From the NCBI GenBank assembly GCA_001586965.3, contig LUCW03000095.1:1-38063 (forward strand): 38,063 bases of DNA. The letters are read 5' to 3'. The notes below the pieces were generated by a model. It worked only from the letters and a program-made list of their open reading frames with translations. It was not told the DNA's origin and made no database searches. Position 1 is the first letter of the stretch; the number at the start of each line of letters is the position of its first letter. Made by a program: the position numbers and the translations under genes. Positions 7,954 through 19,900 of the stretch are shown piece by piece. Origin of the DNA: Sphaeroforma sirkka (taxonomy: Eukaryota; Opisthokonta; Ichthyosporea; Ichthyophonida).

Positions 7954-10900
7954 CAGAGCGAGAGGAGGGGGCTAGGCTAGGGTTTTTCTTCGTCTTTAAT
8001 CTTGTGGCGCCCTATAGTAGAGCGAGAGGGAGGGGCTAGGCTAGGGTTTTTTCTTCGTCTTTTATCTTGTGGCGCCCTATAGTAGAGAGAGAGGGAGGGG
8101 CTAGGCTAGGGTTTTTTCTTCGTCATTAATCTTGTGGCGCCCTATAGTAGAGCGAGAGTGAGGGGCCAGGCTAGGGTTTTCTTCGTCTTTTATTTTGTGG
8201 CGCCCTATAGTAGAGCGAGAGAGAGGAGGGCCAGGCTAGGGTTTTTCTTCGTCTTTATCTTGTGGCGCCCTATAGCAGAGAGCCGAGAGGGAGGGGTTAG
8301 GCTAGGGTTTTCTTCGTCTCTTTATCTTGTGGCGCCCTATAGTAGAGCGAGAGGGAGGGGCTAGGCTAGGGTTTTCTTCGTCTTTTACCTTGTGGCCCTA
8401 TAGTAGAGCGAGAGGAGGGGCTAGGCTAGGTTTTTTCTTCGTCTTTTATCTTGTGGCGCCCTATAGTAGAGCGAGAGAGGAGGGGTGAGGCTAGGGTTTT
8501 CTTCGTCTTTTATCTTGTGGCGCCCTATAGTAGAGCGAGAGGAGGGGCTAGGCTAGGGTTTTTTCTTCGTCCTTTATCTTGTGGCGCCCTATAGCAGCGA
8601 GAGAGGGGGGCTAGGCTAGGGTTTTTTTCTTCGTCTTTTATCTTGTGGCGCCCTATAGTAGAGCCGAGAGGAGGGGCTAGGCTAGGGTTTTTTCTTCGTC
8701 TTTAATCTTGTGGCGCCCCCTATAGCAGAGAGAGAGAGGAGGGGCTAGGCTAGAGTTTTTTCTTCGTCTTTATTTTGTGGCGCCCTATAGAAGATCGAGA
8801 GGTAGGCTAGGGTTTTCTTCTCGTCTCTTTATCTTGTGGCGTCCTATAGTAGAGCGAGAGAGGAGGGGCTAGGCTAGGGTTTTCTTCGTCTTTAATCTTG
8901 TGGCGCCCTATAGTAGAGAGCAGAGAGGGAGGGCTAGGCTAGGGTTTTTTTCTTCGTCTTTTATCTTGTGGCGCCCTATAGTAGATCGAGAGGAGGGGCT
9001 AGGCTAGGGTTTTCTTCGTCTCTTTATCTTGTGGCGCCCTATAGTAGAGAGCGAGAGGGGGGGCTAGGCTAGGGTTTTCTTCGTCTTTTATCTTGTGGCG
9101 CCCTATAGTAGAGCGAGAGAGAGGAGGGGTGAGGCTAGGGTTTTTCTTCGTCTTTATATCTTGTGGCGCCCTATAGTAGAGCGAGAGAGAGGAGGGGCTA
9201 GGCTAGGGTTTTTTCTTCGTCTTTAATCTTGTGGCGCCCTATAGTAGAGCGAGAGTGAGGGGCTAGGCTAGGGTTTTTTCTTCGTCTCTTTATCTTGTGG
9301 CGCCCTATAGTAGAGCGAGAGGGAGGGGCCAGGCTAGGGTTTTCTTCGTCTTTAATCTTGTGGCGCCCTATAGTAGAGCCGAGAGTGAGGGGCTAGGCTA
9401 GGGTTTTTCTTCGTCTTTTATTTTGTGGCGCCCTATAGTAGAGCGAGAGAGGAGGGGCTAGGCTAGGGTTTTTTCTTCGTCTTTTTTATCTTGTGGCGCC
9501 CTATAGTAGAGCGAGAGAGGGAGGGCCTAGGCTAGGGTTTTTTCTTCGTCTTTTATCTTGTGGCCCCTATAGTAGAGCGAGAGGGAGGGGTGAGGCTAGG
9601 GTTTTTTCTTCGTCCTTTATCTTGTGGCGCCTATATAGAGAGCCGAGAGGGAGGGGCTAGGCTAGGGGTTTTCTTCGTCCTTTATCTTGTGGCGCCCTAT
9701 AGTAGAGCGAGAGGGGAGGTGCTAGGCTAGGGTTTTCTTCGTTTTTTATCTTGTGGCGCCCTATAGTAGAGCCGAGAGGGAGGGGCCAGGCTAGGGTTTT
9801 TCTTCGTCTTTTTTATCTTGTGGCGCCCTATAGTAGAGCCGAGAGGGAGGGGCTAGGCTAGGGTTTTCTTCGTCTTTAATCTTGTGGCGCCCTATAGTAG
9901 AGCGAGAGGGAGGGGCTAGGCTAGGGTTTTCTTCGTCTTTTATCTTGTGGCCCTATAGTAGAGCGAGAGGGAGGGGCTAGGCTAGGGTTTTCTTCGTCTT
10001 TTATCTTGTGGCGCCCTATAGTAGAGCGAGAGGGAGGGGCCAGGCTAGGGTTTTCTTCGTCTTTTATCTTGTGGCGCCCTATAGTAGAGCGAGAGGGAGG
10101 GGTGAGGCTAGGGTTTTTCTTCGTCTTTTATCTTGTGGCGCCCTATAGTAGAGCGAGAGGGAGGGGCTAGGCTAGGGTTTTCTTCGTCTTTAATCTTGTG
10201 GCGCCCTATAGTAGAGCGAGAGAGGCCAGGCTAGGCTAGGGTTTTCTTCGTCTTATATCTTGTGGCGCCCCATAGTAGAGCGAGAGGGAGGGGCTAGGCT
10301 AGGGTTTTTCTTCGTCTTTATCTCTGTGTGGCCCTATAGTAGAGCGAGAGAGGAGGGGCTAGGCTAGGGTTTTCTTCGTCTTTTATCTTGTGGCGCCCTA
10401 TAGTAGAGCGAGAGGAGGAGGGCTAGGCTAGGGTTTTTTTCTCGTCGTCTTTTATCTTGTGGCGCCCTATAGTAGAGCAGAGAGAGGGAGGGGCTAGGCT
10501 AGGGTTTTCTTCGTCTTTTATCTTGTGGCGCCCTATAGCAGAGAGCGAGAGGGAGGGGCTAGGCTAGGGTTTTTTCTTCGTCTTTTATCTTGTGGCGCCC
10601 TATAGTAGAGCGAGAGAGGAGGGGCTAGGCTAGGGTTTTTTTCTTCGTCTTTTATCTTGTGGCGCCCTATAGTAGAGCCGAGAGGGAGGGGTGAGGCTAG
10701 GTTTTTTCTTCGTCTTTTATCTTGTGGCGCCCCTATAGTAGAGCGAGAGGAGGGGCTAGGCTAGGGTTTTCTTCGTCTTTAATCTTGTGGCGCCCTATAG
10801 CAGAGCCGAGAGAGGAGGGGCTAGGCTAGGGTTTTTTCTTCGTCTTTTATCTTGTGGCGCCCTATAGTAGTAGAGCGAGAGGGAGGGGCTAGGCTAGGGT

Positions 10901-13900
10901 TTTTCTTCGTCTTTTATCTTGTGGCGCCCTATAGTAGAGCGAGAGGAGGGGGCTAGGCTAGGGGTTTTCTTCGTCTTTTATCTTGTGGCGCCCCATAGTA
11001 GAGCCGAGAGGGAGGGGCCAGGCTAGGGTTTTCTTCGTCGTCTTTTATCTTGTGGCGCCCTATAGTAGAGCCGAGAGGGAGGGGCTAGGGCTAGGGTTTT
11101 TTTCTTCGTCTTTATCTTGTGGCGCCCTATAGTAGAGCCGAGAGGGAGGGGCTAGGCTAGGGTTTTCTTCGTCTTTTATCTTGTGGCGCCCTATAGTAGA
11201 GCCGAGAGGAGGGCTAGGCTAGGGTTTTCTTCGTCTTTTATCTTGTGGCGCCCCCATAGTAGAGCCGAGAGGGAGGGGCTAGGCTAGGGGTTTTCTTCGT
11301 GTTTTATCTTGTGGCGCCCTATAGTAGAGCGAGAGGGAGGGGCTAGGCTAGGGTTTTTCTTCGTCTTTTATCTTGTGGCGCCCTATAGTAGAGCGAGAGG
11401 GAGGGGCTAGGCTAGGGTTTTCTTCGTCTTTTATCTTGTGGCGCCCTATAGTAGAGCGAGAGGAGGGGCTAGGCTAGGGTTTTCTTCGTCTTTATCTTGT
11501 GGCGCCCTATAGCAGAGCGAGAGGAGGGGCTAGGCTAGGGTTTTTCTTCGTCTTTTATCTTGTGGGCCCTATAGTAGAGCGAGAGAGGGGGGCCAGGCTA
11601 GGTTTTTTCTTTCTGTTTATCTTGTGGCGCCCTATAGTAGAGCCGAGAGGGAGGGGTAGGCTAGGGTTTTCTTCGTCTTTAATCTTGTGGCGCCCTATAG
11701 TAGAGCGAGAGAGGGAGGGGCTAGGCTAGGGTTTTCTTCGTCTTTTATCTTGTGGCGCCCTATAGTAGAGCGAGAGGAGGGGGCTAGGCTAGGGTTTTCT
11801 TCGTCTTTTATCTTGTGGCGCCCTATAGTAGAGCCGAGAGGGAGGGGCCAGGCCAGGGTTTTCTTCGTCTTTTATCTTGGGCCCTATAGTAGAGCGAGAG
11901 GGAGGGCCAGGCTAGGGTTTTCTTCGTCTTTATCTTGTGGCGCCCCTATAGTAGAGCGAGAGGAGGGGGCTAGGCTAGGGGTTTTTTCTTCGTCTTTTAT
12001 CTTGTGGCGCCCTATAGTAGAGCGAGAGGGAGGGCCAGGCTAGGGTTTTTTCTTCGTCTTTTATCTTGTGGCGCCCTATAGTAGAGCGAGAGGAGGAGGG
12101 CCAGGCTAGGGTTTTTTCTTCGTCTTTTATCTTGTGGCGCCCTATAGTAGAGCGAGAGGGAGGGGCTAGGCTAGGGTTTTCTTCGTCTTTTATCTTGTGT
12201 GGCCCTATAGTAGAGCGAGAGGGAGGGGCTAGGCTAGGGTTTTTCTTCGTCTTTTATCTTGTGGCGCCCTATAGTAGAGCGAGAGGGAGGGGCTAGGCTA
12301 GGGTTTTCTTCGTCTTTTATCTTGTGGCGCCCCATAGTAGAGCGAGAGAGGAGGGCCAGGCTAGGGTTTTCTTCGTCTTTTATCTTGTGGCGCCCTATAG
12401 TAGAGCCGAGAGAGGAGGGGCTAGGCTAGGGTTTTTCTTCGTCTTTTATCTTGTGGCCCCTATAGTAGAGCGAGAGGGAGGGGCTAGGCTAGGGTTTTTC
12501 TTCGTCTTTTATCTTGTGGCGCCCTATAGTAGAGCGAGAGAGGAGGGGCTAGGCTAGGGTTTTCTTCGTCTTTTATCTTGTGGCGCCCTATAGTAGAGCG
12601 AGAGGAGGGGCTAGGCTAGGGTTTTTTTTCTTCGTCTTTTATCTTGTGGCGCCCTATAGTAGAGCGAGAGGAGGGGCCAGGCTAGGGTTTTCTTCGTCTT
12701 TTATCTTGTGGCGCCCCTATAGTAGAGCGAGAGGAGGGGCTAGGCTAGGGTTTTCTTCGTCTTTTATCTTGTGGCGCCCTATAGTAGAGAGCCGAGAGGG
12801 AGGGGCCAGGCTAGGGTTTTTCTTCGTCTTTTATCTTGTGGCGCCCTATAGTAGAGCCGAGAGGAGGGGCTAGGCTAGGGTTTTTTCTTCGTCTTTATCT
12901 TGTGGCGCCCTATAGTAGAGCGAGAGGAGGGGCTAGGCTAGGGTTTTTTCTGTCGTCTTTTATCTTGTGGTGGCCCTATAGTAGAGCGAGAGGGAGGGGC
13001 TAGGCTAGGGTTTTTTCTTCGTCTTTTATCTTGTGGCGCCCTATAGTAGAGCGCGAGAGGGAGGGGCTAGGCTAGGGTTTTTCTTCGTCTTTTATCTTGT
13101 GGCCCCTATAGTAGAGCGAGAGGGAGGGGCTAGGCTAGGGTTTTCTTCGTCTTTAATCTTGTGGTGGCCCCATAGTAGAGAGAGAGGAGGGGCTAGGCTA
13201 GGGTTTTTCTTCGTCTTTATCTTGTGGCGCCCTATAGTAGAGCGAGAGGGAGGGGCTAGGCTAGGGTTTTTTTCTTCGTCTTTTATCTTGTGGCGCCCCA
13301 TAGTAGAGCGAGAGGAGGGGTGAGGCTAGGGTTTTCTTCGTCTTTTATCTTGTGGCCCTATAGTAGAGCGAGAGGGAGGGGCTAGGCTAGGGTTTTTTCT
13401 TCGTCTTTTATCTTGTGGCGCCCTATAGTAGAGCGAGAGGGAGGGCTAGGCTAGGGTTTTCTTCGTCTTTTATTTGGTGGCCCTATAGTAGAGCGAGAGG
13501 GAGGGGCTAGGCTAGGTTTTTCTTCGTCTTTATCTTGTGGCGCCCCATAGTAGAGCGAGAGGGAGGGCCAGGCTAGGGTTTTCTTCTGTCTTTTATCTTG
13601 TGGCGCCCTATAGCAGAGCAGAGAGGGGGGCCAGGCCAGGGTTTTTCTTCGTCTTTTATCTTGTGGCGCCCTATAGTAGAGCGAGAGGAGGGGCTAGGCT
13701 AGGGTCTTTTTTCTTCGTCTTTTATCTTGTGGCCCTATATAGTAGAGCGAGAGGGAGGGGCTAGGCTAGGGTTTTCTTCGTCTTTTATCTTGTGGCGCCC
13801 TATAGTAGAGCGAGAGGGAGGGGCTAGGCTAGGGTTTTTTTCTTCGTCTTTTATCTTGTGGCGCCCTATAGTAGAGCCGAGAGGGAGGGGCTAGGCTAGG

Positions 13901-16900
13901 GTTTTTTTCTCGTCGTCTTTTATCTTGTGGCGCCCTATAGTAGAGCGAGAGAGGGAGGGCTAGGCTAGGGTTTTTCTTCGTCTTTATCTTGTGGCGCCCC
14001 TATAGTAGAGCGAGAGGGAGGGGCTAGGCTAGGGTTTTCTTCGTCTTTATCTTGTGGCGCCCTATAGTAGAGCCGAGAGGGAGGGGCTAGGCTAGGGTTT
14101 TTCTTCGTCTTTTATCTTGTGGCGCCCTATAGTAGAGCCGAGAGGGAGGGGCTAGGCTAGGGTTTTTTTCTTCGTCTTTATCTTGTGGCGCCCTATAGTA
14201 GAGCGAGAGAGAGGGGCTAGGCTAGGGTTTTTCTTCGTCTTTTATCTTGTGGCGCCCTATAGTAGAGCGAGAGGGAGGGGCTAGGCTAGGGTTTTTTCGT
14301 CGTCTTTTATCTTGTGGCGCCCTATAGTAGAGCCGAGAGGGAGGGGCTAGGCTAGGGTTTTCTTCGTCTTTTATCTTGTGGCGCCCCTATAGTAGAGCGA
14401 GAGGGAGGGCTAGGCTAGGGTTTTCTTCGTCTTTTATCTTGTGGCGCCCTATAGTAGAGAGCGAGAGAGGAGGGAGGAGGGGGGGCTAGGCTAGGGTTTT
14501 TTTCTTCGTCTTTTATCTTGTGGCGCCCTATAGTAGAGCGAGAGGAGGGGCTAGGCTAGGGTTTTCTTCGTCTTTTATCTTGTGGCGCCCTATAGTAGAG
14601 CCGAGAGGGAGGGGCTAGGCTAGGGTTTTCTTCGTCTTTTATCTTGTGGCGCCCTATAGTAGAGCGAGAGGGAGGGGCTAGGCTAGGGTTTTCTTCGTCT
14701 TTTATCTTGTGGCCCTATAGTAGAGAGAGAGGGAGGGGCTAGGCTAGGTTTTTTCTTCGTCTTTTATCTTGTGGCGCCCTATAGTAGAGCGAGAGGAGGG
14801 GCTAGGCTAGGGTTTTCTTCGTCTTTATCTTGTGGGCCCCCATAGTAGAGAGAGAGGGAGGGGCCAGGCTAGGGTTTTTCTTCGTCTTTATCTTGTGGCG
14901 GCCCCATAGCAGAGCGAGAGGGAGGGGCTAGGCTAGGGTTTTCTTCGTCTTTTATCTTGTGGCGCCCTATAGTAGAGCGAGAGGGAGGGGCTAGGCTAGG
15001 GTTTTCTTCGTCTCTTTATCTTGTGGCGCCCTATAGTAGAGCGAGAGGGAGGGAGGCTAGGCTAGGGTTTTTCTTCGTCCTTTTATCTTGTGGCGCCCTA
15101 TAGTAGCAGAGCGAGAGAGGAGGGGCTAGGCTAGGTTTTTTCTTCGTCTTTTATCTTGTGGCGCCCTATAGTAGAGCGAGAGGGAGGGGCTAGGCTAGGG
15201 TTTTCTTCGTCTTTTATCTTGTGGCGCCCTATAGTAGAGCCGAGAGGGAGGGGCTAGGCTAGGGTTTTTTCTTCGTCTTTATCTTTTATGGCCCTATAGT
15301 AGAGAGCGAGAGGGAGGGGCTAGGCTAGGGTTTTCTTCGTCTTTTATCTTGTGGCGCCCCATAGAGAGCGAGAGGAGGGGCTAGGCTAGGGTTTTTTCTT
15401 CGTCTTTTATCTTGTGGCGCCCCCTATAGTAGAGCGAGAGAGGAGGCCAGGCTAGGGTTTTCTTCGTCTTTATATCTTGTGGCGCCCTATAGTAGAGCGA
15501 GAGGGAGGGGCTAGGCTAGGGTTTTTCTTCGTCTTTTATCTTGTGGCGCCCTATAGTAGAGCGAGAGGAGGGGAGGCTAGGGTTTTTTTTCTCGTCTTTT
15601 ATCTTGTGGCGCCCTATAGTAGAGCGAGAGGGAGGGCTAGGCTAGGGTTTTCTTCGTCTTTATCTTGTGGCGCCCTATAGTAGAGCGAGAGGGAGGGGCT
15701 AGGCTAGGGTTTTTCTCTCGTCTTTATCTTGTGGCGCCTATATAGTAGAGCGAGAGGGAGGGGCTAGGCTAGGGTTTTCTTCGTCTTCATCTTTGGCGCC
15801 CTATAGCAGAGCGAGAGAGGAGGGGCCAGGCTAGGGTTTTTCTTCGTCTTTTATCTTGTGGCGCCCTATAGTAGAGCGAGAGGAGGGGCTAGGCTAGGGT
15901 TTTCTTCGTCTTTTATCTTGTGGCGCCCTATAGTAGAGCGAGAGGGAGGGGCTAGGCTAGGGTTTTTTCTTCGTCTTTTATCTTGTGGCGCCCTATAGTA
16001 GAGCGAGAGGGAGGGAGGGCTAGGGTTTTCTTCTGTCTTTATCTTGTGGCCCATAGCAGAGAGCGAGAGGGAGGGGCCAGGCTCTCTTTTCTTCGTCTTT
16101 TATCTTGTGGCGCCCTATAGTAGAGCGAGAGGAGGGGCTAGGCTAGGGTTTTCTTCGTCTTTTATCTTGTGGCGCCCTATAGTAGAGCCGAGAGAGGAGG
16201 GGCTAGGCTAGGGTTTTCTTCGTCTTTTATCTTGTGGCGCCCTATAGTAGAGCGAGAGGTAGGCTAGGGTTTTTCTTCGTCTTTTATCTTGTGGCGCCCT
16301 ATAGTAGAGCGAGAGGGAGGGGCTAGGCTAGGGTTTTTCTTCGTCTTTTATCTTGTGGCGCCCCATAGCAGAGGAGAGAGAGGGAGGGCTAGGGCTAGGG
16401 TTTTTTTTTCTTAGATCTTGTGGCGCCCTATAGTAGAGCCGAGAGGAGGGGCTAGGCTAGGGTTTTTCTTCGTCTTTTATCTTGTGGCGCCCTATAGTAG
16501 AGCGAGAGGAGGGGCTAGGCTAGGTTTTTCTTCGTCTTTTATCTTGTGTGGCCCTATAGCAGAGCGAGAGGGAGGGGCTAGGCTAGGCTTTCTTTTTTTC
16601 TTTCGTCTTTTTATCTTGTGGCGCCCTATAGTAGAGCGAGAGGAGGGGCTAGGCTAGGGTTTTCTTCGTCTTTTATCTTGTGGCGCCCTATAGTAGAGCG
16701 AGAGGGAGGGGCTAGGCTAGGGTTTTTTCTTCGTCTTTTATCTTGTGGCGCCCATAGTAGAGCCGAGAGGAGGGGCCAGGCTAGGGTTTTCTTCGTCTTT
16801 ATCTTGTGGCGCCCTATAGTAGAGCAGAGAGGGAGGGGCTAGGCTAGGGTTTTCTTCGTCTTTTATCTTGTGGCGCCCTATAGTAGAGCCGAGAGAGGAG

Positions 16901-19900
16901 GGGCTAGGCTAGGGTTTTTTCTTCGTCTTTTATCTTGTGGCGCCCCATAGTAGAGCCGAGAGGAGGGGCTAGGCTAGGGTTTTCTTCGTCTTTTATCTTG
17001 TGGCGCCCTATAGTAGAGAGCGAGAGGAGGGGGCTAGGCTAGGGTTTTCTTCGTCTTTTATCTTGTGGCGCCCTATAGTAGAGCGAGAGGGAGGGGCTAG
17101 GCTAGGGTTTTTTTTCTCGTCTCTTTATCTTGTGGCGCCCTATAGTAGAGCGAGAGGGAGGGGCTAGGCTAGGGTTTTTCTTCGTCTTTTATCTTGTGGC
17201 GCCCTATAGTAGAGCCGAGAGGGAGGGGCTAGGCTAGGGTTTTTCTTCGTCTTTATCTTGTGGCGCCCATAGCAGAGCCGAGAGGGAGGGGCTAGGCTAG
17301 GGTTTTCTCTCGTCTCTTTAGGGTGGCCCCATAGCAGAGCCGAGAGGGGAGGGGCCAGGGCTAGGGTTTTCTTCGTCTTTTATCTTGTGGCCCTATAGTA
17401 GAGAGCGAGAGGGAGGGGCTAGGCTAGGGTTTTTCTTCGTCTTTTATCTTGTGGCGCCCTATAGTAGAGCGAGAGGGAGGGAGGGGCTAGGCTAGGGTTT
17501 TTTCTCTCGTCTTTTATCTTGTGGCGCCCTATAGTAGAGCGAGAGGAGGGGCCAGGCTAGGGTTTTTTCTTCGTCTTTTATCTTGTGGCGCCCTATAGTA
17601 GAGCCGAGAGGGAGGGCTAGGCTAGGGTTTTTTCTTCGTCTTTTATCTTGTGGCGCCCTATAGTAGAGCGAGAGGGAGGGGCTAGGCTAGGGTTTTTTCT
17701 TCGTCTTTTATCTTGTGGCGCCCTATAGAGAGAGAGAGGAGGGGCTAGGCTAGGGTTTTTCTTCGTCTTTATCTTGTGGCGCCCTATAGTAGAGCGAGAG
17801 GGAGGGGCTAGGCTAGGGTTTTTTTCTTCGTCTTTTATCTTGTGGCGCCCTATAGTAGAGCGAGAGGGAGGGGCTAGGCTAGGGTTTTCTTCGTCTTTAT
17901 CTCCCAGCGCCTATAGTAGAGCGAGAGGGAGGGGCTAGGCTAGGGTTTTCTTCGTCTTTTATCTTGTGGCCCTATAGTAGAGCGAGAGGGAGGGGCTAGG
18001 CTAGGGTTTTTCTTCGTCTTTTATCTTGTGGCGCCCTATAGTAGAGCGAGAGGGAGGGGCTAGGCTAGGGTTTTCTTCGTCTTTTATCTTGTGGCGCCCT
18101 ATAGTAGAGCGAGAGGGAGGGGCTAGGCTAGGGTTTTTCTTCGTCTTTTATCTTGTGGCGCCCTATAGTAGAGCGAGAGGAGGGGCTAGGCTAGGGTTTT
18201 TCTTCGTCTTTTATCTTGTGGCGCCCTATATAGGTAGTCTTTAGCGCCCCATAGAGAGCGAGAGGGAGGGGCTAGGCTAGGGTTTTCTTCGTCTTTTATC
18301 TTGTGGCGCCCTATAGTAGAGCCGAGAGGAGGGGCTAGGCTAGGGTTTTCTTCGTCTTTTATCTTGTGGCGCCCCTATAGTAGAGCGAGAGGGAGGGGCT
18401 AGGCTAGGGTTTTTTCGTCGTCTTTTATCTTGTGGCGCCCTATAGTAGAGCAGAGAGGAGGGGCTAGGCTAGGGTTTTTTTCTTCGTCTTTTATCTTGTG
18501 GCGCCCTATAGTAGAGCGAGAGGGAGGGGGCTAGGCTAGGGTTTTCTTCGTCTTTTATCTTGTGGCCCCTATAGTAGAGCGAGAGAGAGGAGGGGCTAGG
18601 CTAGGGTTTTTCTTCGTCTTTTATCTTGTGGCGCCCTATAGTAGAGCGAGAGGGAGGGAGGGGAGGAGGGTTTTTTTCTTCGTCTTTTATCTTAGCCCTA
18701 TAGTAGAGCGAGAGGAGGGGCCAGGCTTTTTTCTTCGTCTTTTATCTTGTGGCGCCCTATAGTAGAGCGAGAGGGAGGGGCTAGGCTAGGGTTTTTTCTT
18801 CGTCTTTTATCTTGTGGGCCCTATAGTAGAGCGAGAGAGGAGGGGCTAGGCTAGGGTTTTTTCTTCGTCTTTTATCTTGTGGCGCCCTATAGTAGAGCGA
18901 GAGGGAGGGCCTAGGAGGCCTTTCTTCTTCTCTTGTGGGCCCTATAGTAGAGAGCCGAGAGGGAGGGCCAGGCTAGGTTTTTCTTCGTCTTTTATCTTGT
19001 GGCGCCCTATAGTAGAGCGAGAGGGAGGGGCTAGGCTAGGGTTTTCTTCTTCGTCTTTATCTTGGCGCCCTATAGTAGAGCGAGAGAGGAGGGGCTAGGC
19101 TAGGGTTTTCTTCGTCTTTATCTTGTGGCGCCCTATAGTAGAGCGAGAGGAGGGGCTAGGCTAGGGTTTTTTCTTCGTCTTTTATCTTGTGGGCCCTATA
19201 GTAGAGCCGAGAGGGAGGGGCTAGGCTAGGCTAGGGGTTTTTCTTCGTTTTTTATCTTGTGGCGCCCTATAGTAGAGAGAGAGAGGAGGGGTAGGCTAGT
19301 CTTTTAGCCCCATAGTAGAGCCGAGAGGGAGGGGCTAGGCTAGGGGTTTTCTTCGTCTTTTATCTTGTGGCGCCCTATAGTAGAGCGAGAGGGAGGGGCT
19401 AGGCTAGGGTTTTCTTCGTCTTTTATCTTGTGGCGCCCTATAGTAGAGCGAGAGAGGGAGGGGCTAGGCTAGGTTTTTTTTCTTCGTCTTTTATCTTGTG
19501 GCGCCCTATAGTAGAGCGAGAGGAGGGGCTAGGCTAGGGTTTTCTTCGTCTTTTATCTTGTGGCGCCCTATAGTAGAGCGAGAGGGAGGGGCTAGGCTAG
19601 GTTTTTTTCTTCGTCTTTTATCTTGTGGCGCCCTATAGTAGAGCGAGAGAGGAGGGGCTAGGCTAGGGTTTTCTTCGTCTTTTATCTTGTGGCCCCTATA
19701 GTAGAGCGAGAGGGAGGGGCTAGGCTAGGGTTTTTCTTCGTCTTTTATCTTGTGGCGCCCTATAGTAGAGCGAGAGGGAGGGGCTAGGCTAGGGTTTTCT
19801 TCGTCTTTATCTTGTGGCGCCCTATAGTAGAGCCGAGAGGGAGGGGCTAGGCTAGGGTTTTTTCTTCGTCTTTTATCTTGTGGCGCCCTATAGAGAGCGA

